A stretch of 64,000 bases of DNA, from NCBI GenBank assembly GCA_032622095.1, contig CP136064.1:111218004-111282003 (forward strand). The letters run 5' to 3'. The notes beneath the pieces were generated by a model, which worked only from the letters and a program-made list of their open reading frames with translations, was not told where the DNA came from and ran no database searches. Below are positions 46,672-58,370 of this stretch, in pieces; within the stretch, counting starts at the first letter, position 1, and each line of letters starts with the position of its first letter. The translations under genes were made by a program, and so were the position numbers. This DNA comes from Siphonodentalium dalli. Lineage: Eukaryota > Mollusca > Scaphopoda > Gadilida > Siphonodentaliidae.

Positions 46672-47040
46672 CTCACATGAGACAAAGTCTGGTGGAGCTA
46701 TAGTCATCACTTCTTGTCCGTCAACAATTCTTTAAACATCTCCGGAACCATAATATCGAATGGGTTCATATTTGGTGTGGATGTTCCCTAGGTGACTCAC
46801 ATTCAGATTGTTCAAATGAGGTTACTGATCAAATAGTTGCGAAGCCAGGGCCATAACTCTTTCCCTCCATAGTTATTCTTAAAATGACTTCTTCTCAAGT
46901 GCCATCAGGCCGAATGGATTCATATTTGCTGTGAAGGGTCCATTGGGTGACTGCAGTTCAGATTTGTTCAAATGAGGTCACTGGGTCAAATGCAGGTGGA
47001 GCCAGGGACATAACTCGAGAAAGAAAAAAAAAGAACCATT
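46672..47040 (+). repeat. AGCTCACATGAG-headed tandem-monomer element
   Basis: Head TTTTAGCTCACATGAGACAA, with AGTCTGGTGGAGCT pairing as a hairpin. Then TTGTCCGTC and two diverged monomers with GGGTTCATATTTGGTGTGGA, GTTCAAATGAGGT and AGCCAGGGCCATAACTC. Confidence 0.7.
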
Positions 47041-47771
47041 TCAGAAATTGAACTCCTTGCTCAATAAATTTTTTATTTTTTTAAATTAAACTTTTTTTAT
47101 TCAGTTCAATAATATATTTGTTTTTAAGTTAATTATTTAAGACTCAAATATTAAAGAAGCCCCTTCACCCTTGCCCATTTGCGCTTCTAGCATCCCTGTT
47201 ATCAAACAGTTACTTTAAATATATTTCGCAGTCACAATACAGCCTGTGCATATGCTAGAATGTTATCTCTTTAAACCTGAAAATAATACAGGTCAGTATA
47301 CCAGTATGCTCTGTTGATGATAATTATCCACATGTCAATTTTATCCTATCTGACAGTGTAGTATCAACAAGCACATGGCTCTAGCCAGAGAGGTTTTGTT
47401 TTGGAAACTAATTTTGAAATTGAATGTCAAATGTATTCCCATGAGCTTTCAGTGTCTACTCATATAAACTATTAGTGGTATAGGGATTTGTTCAAATGGT
47501 GGGTCAGTAAAAATAGGTCATTTATACAGTGTTAACACTTCCTTTCAGTGAATTAGTTTCAACCCTATGAATGGCTCTGTAGTTTGTGTTGACCATCTTT
47601 TATTGATTGAGACTGTTTCTAATAGAGACAGTGTTATAAGTTTAAGAATCAGCCACTCATGCCAAAAACTTTAACCCCTTCCATAAGACAAACTATTTGA
47701 GTTGTTGAGTTCAAGTTATTACATATACATATACACGTAGTACTGATATATAGGTTCCCATGATTATAGTT

Positions 47772-48190
47772 TTAAGCTCACCTGAGGCGAAGTCTCCAGT
47801 GGAGCTACCGGGTATAGTCATCAGACTCATCACTCCTCGTCCATCCACCATCCGTCCATCAACAATTCTTTCAAAATATTTTTCTCTAGACCCATAAGAC
47901 CAAATGGGTTCATATTTGGTGTGGATGTTCCCTAGGTGACTCATATTCAGATTTGTTTAAATGAGGTAACCAAGTCAAATAGTTGGGAAGCCAGGGCCAT
48001 ACCTTTTTCTCGCCATAGTACATTTAATTCTTAAAACAACTTCTCATTGGGCCTATTTAGCTTATATTTGGTATGGAGGGTCCTCCGGTTACTGTGGTTC
48101 AGATTTGTTAAAATGGGGTCACTTGGGGAAAACATGGGCTGAGCCAGGGCCAATATCTTTTAAAAAAAAGTTCAATTAAAATTTTTAGAT
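47772..48190 (+). repeat. AGCTCACCTGAG-headed tandem-monomer element, copy 2
   Basis: Same head (TTAAGCTCACCTGAGGCGAA), GTCCATCCACC tract and monomers (ATGGGTTCATATTTGGTGTG, AAGCCAGGGCCATACC) as 46672-47040. Confidence 0.7.
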
Positions 48191-49239
48191 TTACTCCTTG
48201 CTCAATTTAACCTAAAAATAAACAACACATTTTGAAATGAAAAAAGCAAATTTAGATTTTTAATTTTTTTTTATTTTAATATGAATATCAAAAATTTAAT
48301 TCTAAATTAAATTTTTTAAACCTTATTACATTATAACAACGTGCTGACTATTGTAGTCGTCAGAGTCCCAGTCTTCTCCGTCTTTACAGTCTGGTAAGCG
48401 ACCCCACAGTCAATGACTGTCTTGTTTTACTAAAAATTACCATTTTAACCCAAAAGCAGACCATGACAGTGAATGTCATGTAAGCTTCTTCTACCTGCTA
48501 GAACTATATGTTAGAGCTGAGAAGAACTATATGTTAGAGCTGAGAAATATTTAAAATAGAAGCAAATATCGTAGCAATTTCACAAAAATGTCTTGCAAGT
48601 GCAGATGACTGAATTCAGGGAGAGAAATTGGGCTTTTTTCCTGTAACCAAACAGTTGGCCCTCACTGAATATGAAAATCATGTTACATATCCCAATTTTT
48701 CTCTTTTTTTTGTGAACTTTCCCAGTTTTGTAAAATAATGAAATCATCAAACCAGTAACGTCACATTTAACACAGGCTATACTGGCAGTTTTCACCCAGA
48801 TACTTATTTTTTCTAATATTCAGTCCTCCTACAACCCTCAAAATTGTGTACTGCTACCTACAACAAGAAATACCAGGTTTACTTCTATGAAACGATTAGA
48901 ATTTAACAATCTTGTGAATTCATAATGTAACAGTTCAATTGTCAATTGCTTGGGTGGTAATCAATATTATTAAAATTATGTTTCCCTCTTGCTTCTGCTC
49001 TTTATCACCAATTCAATTCAATTCGTTTAATCTTTTTGACCCATAATACATAGGTATTAAGATAACATATAATACATTTTATGTACATGACTTACATAAT
49101 AGAAATACAAATGATATACATTATAATATATGAAAAGTATTTACAATAGGAATGTTCAAAATGTTCATAAATCAGACTATACTAATGGTGTGGCCTTGCC
49201 ATATTGTTGAGTAAGAAAAATCTGCCATTTTCATTTTAG
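48191..49239. other. Upstream of UBE2J2
   Basis: A duplicated 26-bp unit GAACTATATGTTAGAGCTGA lies at 48500-48550. Bases 49009-49140 look like the tail of a minus-strand LINE (CAATTCAATTCAATTCG, then an AT-rich stretch). No clear promoter. Confidence 0.4.
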
Positions 49240-49265
49240 GAGCAAGCCTATAATCAATATTTTCA

Positions 49266-49387
49266 ATGTCCACGAAGAAAGTCAACACAACAGCTACAGC
49301 TAGATTGAAGCAAGACTATGTGCGACTTGTAAAAGATCCCGTGCCTTATGTTCAGGCTGTCCCGTTACCATCGAATATCCTAGAATG
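49266..49387 (+). CDS. UBE2J2: UBE2J2 ubiquitin-conjugating enzyme, exon 1
   Basis: First coding exon of a UBE2J2/Ubc6-type E2, which in other animals is tail-anchored in the ER membrane and works in ER-associated degradation. The ATG at 49266 starts MSTKKVNTTATARLKQDYVR; the ATARLKQDY and PLPSNILEW segments are typical of the family. The last codon (Trp 41) is split at a GTAAGT donor. A pyrimidine-rich TTTTAG just upstream (49237-49239) suggests the first 26 bases of this exon are 5' UTR after an upstream non-coding exon. The four exons here give 119 residues of the UBC fold, including the catalytic Cys. The remaining UBC helices and the C-terminal transmembrane tail lie past 64000. The start is chosen because it gives the expected family N-terminus. 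Confidence 0.93.
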
Positions 49388-49413
49388 GTAAGTATAAAAC
49401 AAACATTTGTGTC

Positions 49414-49511
49414 AGAGAGACCATAGAACAGTATTATCACCCAAAAACTTTAACCCCTTCCATAAGACAAACTATTTGAGTTGTTGAGAGAGACCATAGA
49501 ACAGTATTATC
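49414..49511 (+). repeat. Copied 48-bp insert with flanking direct repeats
   Basis: Bases 49441-49488 are identical to 47662-47709. They sit between two 25-bp copies of AGAGAGACCATAGAACAGTA, TTATC (49414-49438 and 49487-49511). It is near the start of the first UBE2J2 coding intron. Confidence 0.85.
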
Positions 49512-49905
49512 TGTCATTAGGAGATTATTTTTCTAGGAATGTTATAGACCAAGTCTTGGGATATCAGTTGGGTTGATGCTGTTTCATTGATATAAGACAT
49601 TCTACATTTACACATGGAGCCCGGGCATTCATGTGAACCCCCAAATGTGATTTGTCATTCATCTCACATGTCCGTGATTAATCTGTCTTCAAAATGATAT
49701 ATCATTTACCATGACAGAAAAATGCAAGGTGAGATACAATCATTTAATATATTGTTTACATACATTTTCTCATTTTCTGATAGCATGACAAATCGATATT
49801 CTATGAAAACAAGGCTTTGTTTATTATGGAAAACAAGGCTTTGTTTACAAGTTTATAAATCTCGTTGCTTTGACATTCAACGGACATCTGATATGTAACC
49901 ATGTT

Positions 49906-52331
49906 TAGTGTTGAAATGATTAGTGGTTTTGAGGAATCGACTAGTCGCCAGAGGGAATCGACTACTAATCGACTAGTCGGACCCCTTTCGAAACTTACCG
50001 TTTTGTGCTCATATACGTATATAATTTGCCGTTTGTTTTGAGTACCAGTAACAAACTTTGCATTTTCGAATGCATTTTCGAATGCAAAGCAAGACGTGAT
50101 TTAACACTATTTGCCCTGATTATTTGGCTTAATATCACTGAAGGTTAATAGGTTATTAATTTGTCCCACGTATATGATGTTTTATGACAATCAAATTACC
50201 ATCCAGTTGAGATATGTATCTAAATGGTGGTGACAAACACCTGATCGATCGCGGAAACGCTACGGATTACGGAGTGGAAGCGCATGCAACAATCAGAAAC
50301 CGGTGCATTATTCTATATGTTTTGTGTAAAAATGTTCCTTTAAAATTTATATGGTATGGTCTACCGGGCCGTACCGGTTCTTACATACAATCGAACATCG
50401 TTGTTTTCGAACTTGCCCAGTGTGATTGTCGCCGATTGACTTCACAAACGGGCGTACATGAAGAAATGCAAGAAATTTTGAGAAACGAACTTTTTCTCCA
50501 ACAGAGTCAAACAACAGTTACAAATTAAATGTTATAACAGCTGTAGTGCGTACAAGCCTTTTATGCTCGCAGATGTCATGTACATATATCGGACACGGAA
50601 TGTGGTAAAGTTCCCTGTATATATAGAGTCCGCATATATTAAAAATGGGCCATGCATTGCGTACATAATGTTGTTCCTTGCATTCATTGCAAGGTCACGA
50701 TATGACATAGGTTAATCACGGACAGTCATTTTCCCGCCAAAACGCACGTGTTTTCACTGTTTGATTTGATCGCGTACATAATTGTCTCTCGTGCATGGTA
50801 CATTGTAAATATATATACAACTAGCCGATGAGCCCGACGTTGTCTGGGCTATTCAAAAACCAAATTTCAAGTCGATAGCTCTACCCGTTTCCGAGATCTG
50901 GTCTGCGCATGCGCGAAGCTGGCGTCGCACGGGCTCGGCGACCCGATAAAATTTGTATCCGGGGCAAGATACATTCAAATACCAAATTTCAAGTCGATAA
51001 CTCCACCCGTTTCCGAGATCTCGTCTGCGCATGCGCGAAGCTGGCGTCGCACGGGCTCGGCGACCCGATAAAATTTGTATCCGGGGCAAGATACATTCAC
51101 ATACCAAATTTCAAGTCGATAGCTCCACCCGTTTCCGAGATCTCGTCTGCGCATGCGCGAAGCGGGCGCCGCACGGGCTCGCCAATACGACAACGTCCAC
51201 CGCCTGGTCAAACTACACACACGTACCAAGTTTGGTCCCGATCGGTCGAGAATCGTAGATTTGTATAAATGACAAACATACAAACATACAAACAAACAGA
51301 CAGAGGTCTTCAAAATATATATGAGATATATACAATTTTACTCGCGAGTCCCCAAATACACAATCGATCGTGTCAGTTTCAAAAATACAACTGCGCAGAC
51401 CGGCAATGTTAATAGTACATTTCAATGCGATGTCATAAGTTCTATATTTAGCCCGATTCCAGGAATTTGCGTCATCCAGATTACGTTTCTGGGAACAGCT
51501 TTGTCACCGCCCTATTCCGTGAAGGATTTAAGTTTGAGGTGCTAAAATACATTGTAATTTTTCACAAACACAGCCCATAAACGACGTGGGATTTCCGAAG
51601 TGACTCGCCAGTTTAGTTCGAAATACGCGACGCTATTCGATGCATAGCATGGCCGACCGCGGGTTGCCTCTATATTTATATCTATAATACAATATATCTA
51701 GAACGTGCGATCGTATACGCTCACCCATGCGTCAGTTGATGCATGTGGTGGTTGTAAAAAATATCACACAATTTTACAAATAAACTTTAAAGGTATACTG
51801 ACATAGTGCTTCAATAAACTATAATATATTGGACTTGTTATTAAACTTAAAACTTAATAATGTCACCTCGCAACTAACTTGATTGAAGTTGAGTCCTGCA
51901 CACCTGCAAACACGTTGACCAGTTATCACTCAGATCAATTCCGTCACGCCGAAATAGACACGGTTGCGCGCTGATTCTTTGAAGTTGATTATCAAAACCG
52001 GCCGTCTCAACTTCAAAGAATAAGCCGCCGCGGCGCCGACAAATACATTGAGTCATTGGGTTTCGCGCTCGTGCATGACCACCAAGTACTGAAAGCAGTT
52101 ATCGCATCAAAGGGACAACAAAGAAGGCTTTAACAAGCTAATTGTGATTGTGTATTTCGATAGCCTGATTGTTTAAATTGTCCAGTAATTCGGTAACGGC
52201 AGCAACGGCACTGCTTTCGCGATGGCATAATGGTGGTGGGTGTGTTCCGACTAGTCGACTGGCCGATTTCGGAATCGACTAATTTAATAATCGCGTTGAT
52301 TTTGATTAGTCGATTAATCGTTTCAACACTA
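49906..52331. mobile_element. hAT-like non-autonomous element 2
   Basis: Ends TAGTGTTGAAAT and GTTTCAACACTA, with subterminal AATCGACTAGTCG motifs. Exact 8-bp target duplication ACCATGTT (49898-49905, 52332-52339). At 2426 bp it contains a nested Helitron at 50821-51326. No transposase is recognised; a 104-codon frame at 50214-50528 has no visible domain. Same end family as 18774-19867. It lies in the first UBE2J2 coding intron. Confidence 0.87.
50821..51326 (-). mobile_element. Non-autonomous Helitron, copy 4
   Basis: Reads on the minus strand from A|TCTCATATATATTTTG to GGGCTCATCGGCTAG|T, with the hairpin AGCCCAGACAACGTCGGGCT. It holds three 122-bp monomers. The ends match copies 1 and 3 base for base over the terminal stretches. 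Confidence 0.85.
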
Positions 52332-52339
52332 ACCATGTT

Positions 52340-53539
52340 TGATATCATGCTTGGGAAAGGTTGCCCTCTATGCTCATATATGCAAAGCGTCCATTTGACC
52401 TAACCCGAAGACATACTACCCGGTAGTCTGATAACTCCCGCCACAATTATGAGCTAAAGTCTCTTATTGAAGAGTAACTTTGAGTAAGAGTAAGAAGGGA
52501 CAAGGTCCAAAACAGCACCAACCCAACCGATATCCCAAGCTGTTGTGGACCGAGAAGACTTGGTCTAGGAATGTTACTGTATTTAGAGCATTTCACCATT
52601 ATTGATTGAAAATCTGTATTAAACAATTCTTCCAAATGAAATAATTATCTGTAACACCAGTTGTGTCTCCTGTGAATTGCTTTTTCTTGGAAATAATTAT
52701 GCAAACATGTCTGTAGGAAGAGTTGCCAGTAAGACACAGAGCATTTTTAACCTTTTTTTACTACATGTACATGTACATGGATTCTCCCAATGGGCTGTTT
52801 ACTTATAAAAATATACACTGGAATGGAGGGAATCTGGGATGTTCACTGTTCAGGTAATAAAAGCAGGTGACAGACAGACAGACAAAATGCTATACATGTA
52901 AGACAAGTGCAGAAGGATTCATATTCTTTGGTGCATGGAAATTTATGTTGAGATAATAAGTTCATCAAGCCTATGGTCGTTTGTTGAACTTGCTACATGT
53001 AGCTGAACATTTCCTAAGAGTAGTACTACTCGTCAATGGGTATTTGGCAAAAAAGTATTAAAGACACTGCCAATAATATTTATATCATGAATTTGAATCT
53101 TTTTGTCCAACTGATTATTGTTATGAAATGAGGCTACTACCGAATAATGAAGGCATCATGGTGTCTCAGATTGAATGAGAACGATACTCTAAAAAATTGC
53201 CAAGTTTTTATGCTTGGATGAGTGATATATGATGGTATTTACTACAAAAATTAGAAAGTTTTGTTAGTATAGTTTGCTGTACATTTGTACTTGTTATGGT
53301 GTCGGTCCCAACTTTTGAACTGCCGTTGACATATTTGGCAGGAGTAAAAATGAACCCCTTTTTCTTTTCGAATGAATAGTTATTCTGAGACTTAAAATTC
53401 CAAATAAAAGTATTCATGGGTTTATGGACCTAGTTTTATCAACAGAATATGACAAAAGTGATAATTTCAATTTGATAATTATAGGTTTAAAACTAGCACA
53501 AGGCTTCAAATTATTTCTTTGTTCATTTTTTTGTTACAG
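52340..53539. repeat. UBE2J2 intron, dispersed inverted relic
   Basis: Bases about 52860-53050 match 63550-63730 in inverted order (TTCATATTCTTTGG / GAATATGAATCCTTCTG, GTTCAACAAATGACCATAG). Bases 52511-52540 match 49553-49582 inverted. The remainder is unclassified. Confidence 0.5.
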
Positions 53540-53580
53540 GCACTATGTTGTGCGTGGCCCAGAGAATTCACCTTATGAAG
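53540..53580 (+). CDS. UBE2J2: UBE2J2, exon 2
   Basis: 41-nt microexon after a TTACAG acceptor and before a GTAAAT donor. It encodes HYVVRGPENSPYEG with split codons at both ends (Trp 41 and Gly 55). This is the E2 beta-strand segment with the characteristic GPE..PYEGG turn. It is separated from exon 1 by a 4.15-kb intron containing a hAT-like element. Confidence 0.93.
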
Positions 53581-54161
53581 GTAAATACTTCTTACAGAAC
53601 CCAGTCACTAAAGTTCTAACAAACTTTTTCAACAGCTCTATGGCTATTGTTTTTTATAATTAGTCTATGGCCATTTGTACCCAATGAATAAGCCTTTAAT
53701 ACCAATAGGAATCCATTTTTATGAACATATCTAAAATCTAGCATTACAATACAAAATTATAGGCTGAGTCCGCTGATCAAAACAATGTGCTTTCATATTG
53801 TATTTAGGGGTTTCACGATATCAGATTTCCAGAGATTATTTGGAAAATAATGTTCAGAAACTGAATACTTGATACTGCAAAAGTACATTATTCGTTGTGG
53901 TCCAATTTTTGTGGTTCCTGAAAACCATGAAATAAAAAAATCTGCTTTTACTTTTAATGTGTATCTTCACCGACTTGCTTGCTAACTGCGATATAGTTAT
54001 ACTATAGTGGCTACACTGCTGTGTCTCAGGCTTGATTGTTATTATCGGGAATTTGTAGGTATAATTAGTGGCGGATCCATAAATTTACGAACCCATGAAA
54101 AGAGAATTATGGATTTTGAATATCTTGGAGTTGGTTTATTATATTTTTTCTTTATCGATAG
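53581..54161. other. UBE2J2 intron 2
   Basis: 580-bp intron with no repeat recognised. Confidence 0.6.
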
Positions 54162-54264
54162 GCGGAGTTTATCATGGAAAGCTGCTGTTTCCTCGAGAGT
54201 TTCCTTTCAAACCTCCCAGCATATACATGATCACGCCCAATGGCAGATTTAAGTGTAACACCAG
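54162..54264 (+). CDS. UBE2J2: UBE2J2, exon 3
   Basis: 103-nt exon with an ATAG acceptor and GTATGT donor. It encodes GVYHGKLLFPREFPFKPPS and IYMITPNGRFKCNTR. In this E2 family TPNGRF replaces the usual HPN motif next to the active site. It joins exon 4 through a split Arg codon. The intron that follows is 8.66 kb and is mostly nested repeats. Confidence 0.94.
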
Positions 54265-54921
54265 GTATGTGTAAACTTTATACTGCAAATGTTCATGATG
54301 AAGACACTAATGCCAATGCTTTATTGAATTCATAGATACATAGTATTGTAAAGTCCAATGTACTAATTATGTCTTATGGAAGGGCCTTCACTTGTCAATT
54401 CATTAATGGTTTCTTTGACAGAGATTATCTATAGATGATTTTTTTCACAAGTTGCATTTTTAGCTCAACTTTACTTTGTAAAGTTTGAGCTATTGCCATG
54501 GCTTTGTCGTCCGTGTGTGCGTGTGTACGTAAGGCATCAACAATGCAGGCTACAGGTCGTACCTTTGGTCGGATCATTATGAAATTTAGACCAGAATGAT
54601 TAATTTTGGGGTCATTCGGAAAATAAACATGGCCGCCAGTGGCCATCTTGGATTTCAAAATTCAATCCATTAGCACAGGCTACAGGCCGTACTGTTTGTC
54701 TGATCATCATGAAATTTGTCATAGATGTTAATATTGACATGTAGATGGGAACGAGTAATTTTGGGATCATTCGGCCCAAAAACATGGCCGCCAGCAGCCA
54801 TCTTGGATTTTACTCTTTGTATGACTAAATTCTTTAGCACGGGCTACAGGTCGTACTTTTAGTCTGATCATCATAAAATTTGTCAAGAATGTTAATAATG
54901 ACATGTAGCTGGGAACGAGTC

Positions 54922-55114
54922 ATATTTCCGCCAAAGGAAGCCCTCACACTGAACTATATGGATAGATGTCCTGCGTTTGTAAACCATAGCAGAAAAGGGT
55001 TAACTTTTTGGTCGCCTACGGTAACTAATGGTCAGTGGCTTGCCTCGGTATCAGTCACGCATGCGCAGTCCCAATATAATTCACTGTACAGATTGAATTA
55101 GCCAGTTTATTTTT
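54922..55114 (+). repeat. DIRS left inverted terminal repeat
   Basis: 193 bp starting ATATTTCCGCCAAAGGAAGC. The inner 150 bp is identical to the reverse complement of the right repeat; the outer 30 bases differ. Confidence 0.85.
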
Positions 55115-55353
55115 CTGCTACAACCGAACGGATCATAAGGGAGTATTTTTCCGAATTTGTCGTTTAACAATAGCGACAAATTCAATTTATCGATACAATA
55201 ATTACTGGTCGCCTACGCGTTCGTTTTTATAATTATCGTTTTGAATTCACGGACCGTTTCGTTTCAAACATATAATTGTTCGTGTTTTTCGAATAGGCGG
55301 CTGACTTCAAAATTTTCAAATATGAAAATCGACATTTCGCCATAATCAGCCGC

Positions 55354-56045
55354 CATTTCAAGGCCTTACGAGGCGCATAGACTACTGTGAACAATTCATC
55401 TATGTAATTATTATAGAACCTATAAGGTATGATATAATTTGTCAGATATAAAAAATGCCACGTGATTCGATAACGGAAGTCTCCTAATTTCGTGGGAATT
55501 TATTTACGCGTGGACATTTATTTAGCAATAATTACCATCGCTACTGACGCTATCTATCATAATGTTATGAACAACATTCTTTCTCATAATACTTTGTTGT
55601 TTTATGGTTCTATACCACTGATCCAGATGTGTTGGTCACATTCGAACTTAAAGTTGATAACATTAACATCTTGGTTTATCAATGTCAAAACCAGATACCA
55701 TTTCAAGGCCTTACGAGGCGCACAGATTATTGTGAGAAATACATCTATGGAATTATTATAGCACCTATAAGGTATGATTGAATTTGTCAGATATCAAAAA
55801 TGCCACGTGATTCTCCGCCGGAAATATCATAATTTCGTGGGAATTATTTTGACGTTTTAATGCGTGGAAATTTATTTAACAATAATTCCATCGTTACTGA
55901 CGCTATCTCTCGTCATGTTATGAACAACGTGCTTTCACATAATACTATGTTTCAATACAAATGATCCAGATGTGTTAATCACGTTTGACCTTGAAGTTGA
56001 TTACAATCTACCCAAGAATACTGACAGTTGATTAGATCTTGGTTT
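55354..56045 (+). repeat. Internal direct duplication of about 345 bp in the DIRS-like element
   Basis: CATTTCAAGGCCTTACGAGG occurs at 55354 and 55699. Similar sequence follows each (AATGCCACGTGATTC, TACTGACGCTATCT). Non-coding; function unknown. Confidence 0.75.
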
Positions 56046-56846
56046 ATCAATGTCACATGCATAACAATAACTTCATATGACAGTAGTACCGTAGTGCTAC
56101 GAATAAATCTCAGCCATGTCATAGAGGTATGTCGATTAATAGCTACCTTGTATATACCGCTATTCTCAAAGTGATTGACCAGAGAAACGGGGTGATACCC
56201 CGGTCATGACCGCGGTGATACCGGTAATAAACGGTAGCGGTATCGAGACGGTCATGGCGTGAAGTTACGGTATTGGGTGATGATACAGTGGTCTTTTAGC
56301 GGGCACCGCATTAATTTTGTGGAATACCGCGGTGATTTTCATGGAACTCTTTTAGGGGAGGTATTTACTCGCGCATGCTTGTTCGCATTAACAAGCGGTA
56401 TCGGTGCCGCGGTGTTGGAGGATACCGCGGTATAGTACCGCCATATTAACTGGGTGACACCACGTTATTGGTGGTTAATTACTTTAAGTATGGCGGTAGG
56501 TCTAATGAACAATAGCTGCGATTATACACCAGCCGGTTCAGCAAGCCGGTCTGAACCGGTGTGCTTGTAAATTTCTGAGAAGGATCCAGGGATGTTTTTC
56601 TACCTGCTACAGGTTTGGGCGCTCAAACTCTGGAGACCCTGGGGATAGTAATTATTAAAGTGGTTCTCCATTATTTCAACAAATTTTTCTAAGAGAAGAA
56701 TAATTCAACAACTAAACATGAAAATCGGATGAGATAGTCTACTAGTATGATATAGAGCCTTTATTTGCACCATCTCTGGATCCTTCCCAGGTAGTATTTC
56801 TCGGTCGGATCTCTTCTCGGGCAGGAACAGTTCACGCTCCCCCGAT

Positions 56847-57704
56847 TATGCCGCGGCATTAAATCAATTAGTGGGGAAGCGACCGGTGGCGATGCAGGGG
56901 TACTTGGGACCCCCAGGACATTTGGTCCCACACCGGCGCAAGCGGTTCTGTGTGCTGAAGTTGCCAAAATCGCGTGCGAACGTAACGACACCGGCTGGGC
57001 GGCCTACGGCGACTTCGGCATAGGGCAGTGGCCCTACCCATGAGGTAGCAAGCCCGGTCCCCTTGGTCACAATCTATATAAAGACACGGCCTTGCCTGCC
57101 TCTCAGCCGTCTTGGGGTTTCTGCTGCAATGGCCTCTACCCATCGTTCTGCTTGGACAGGACATTCAGCTTGGTCGGGACCACCTGCATTTGGGGGGGGG
57201 GGGGGGGGGCTCACCCCGGTCCGATGGCTCCACCTCCTTCCGGTTATCAGAAGAAACCAGTTTTGGCTAATGGCTATGGGATTCTTCATTTCGACACTGG
57301 ACTCCAAAATTGGAACTCAGTTTATCAGCCTTAAAATTCCATGGGAGGTATTTACTCCTCGATTGAGCCATCGCCGGAATGGGCCTCCCTCTAGTGTTTT
57401 GTCGTCCATTATTGCAGGTCGTTCCGACGCTAGGGCAGAGAGCGACATGCTATCCTTACACCCCAAGGCGTCTGAGGCTTTCGATGACGACCCGTACAAT
57501 ACGTCAGACTGTGGGTCTTTTCGGTCGTCACAGTCTGGCATCGGTAAGGCAGAAGCTGCGGATCGTGATTTCCTATCCACGGATTATCTCATCTATATGC
57601 TTCTTCCTACTGAACTATGTACTCTCAAGCTCGCCTGGCTCGCCCTGCGCACTCGTACCACCGTCTTCAAAATGCATCGAGAACACGATCTATCTTACCT
57701 GTGA
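56847..57704 (+). pseudogene. Possible DIRS gag remnant
   Basis: Two adjacent open stretches in different frames. The first (to TGA at 57041-57043) reads ATGGDAGVLGTPRTFGPTPA and continues to GWAAYGDFGIGQWPYP. The second starts at ATG 57129 with MASTHRSAWTGHSAWSGPPA, runs through a 19-base G tract at 57191-57209 that makes the frame uncertain, and continues to GRSDARAESDMLSLHPKASE, AFDDDPYNTSD and TGA near 57704. The Ser/Gly/Pro-rich and acidic composition suits a gag protein. A diverged second copy of the GRS.A.AES segment occurs at 59418-59450, followed by an acidic stretch. The assignment rests on position and composition only. Confidence 0.35.
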
Positions 57705-57949
57705 TATACATTTCATAGGTAAGTGACACGACCCGCGACTGACAAACTGGTCAATAGACTTCACACATGAATGAAGCACATTTACATGGAAAGCATTTCT
57801 CTTGTCACGTGCCACAACGACCCTGCCAATGGCCTGGCCGACAGAGTACATCTCATGGCTCTTCATACTACTATTACCAATATCAATTTGATTATCTGGC
57901 ACATGGTAATAAAATTAACAGGGCACTGCACGCCTATAGACAATAGACA

Positions 57950-58370
57950 ATAACGCGGGCAAAGACGTTTGCACTGTCCATCTCAGCTTTCTAGGAAGCT
58001 CATTGACTAGCGTTATAGACCTTTCTTTGCAGGCAGGGGACCACCCAGTCCGAGTGGATCCCAACCCCATGGCACCCGATCATACGGGCCTGAAACCATG
58101 CTGCCAACTCTGCGCGCTTCGGTATATGCCGGAATTGTCCTATCAACATTCGACAATAAAAACAGGCAAAGACGTTTGCGCTGTCCAGCTCAGCTTTCGA
58201 GGAAGCTCTTTGACTAGCCATCAAACCTTTCCTTGCAGGCAGGGACCAACCCATATGAGGGGATCCCAACCACATGGCACCAGCCGCCCAATCATAAGGG
58301 CCTGAGATCATGCTGACAACTCTGCTCGCTTCGGTCTATGCTGGATTTGTCCTATTTTCCTTAAACATGC
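57950..58370 (+). repeat. 207-bp direct duplication in the DIRS-like element
   Basis: GCAAAGACGTTTGC starts both copies (57959 and 58166). Both contain CTCAGCTTTC, AGGAAGCTC and CCTGCAGGCAGG-like blocks. The frames differ between copies, so it is not a conserved coding sequence. Confidence 0.7.

Noticed and set aside
57191-57209. Poly-Gly stretch in a possible gag protein
   Set aside because: The G tract is a homopolymer likely to vary in length and may be miscounted, so no claim is made about a Gly-rich domain.
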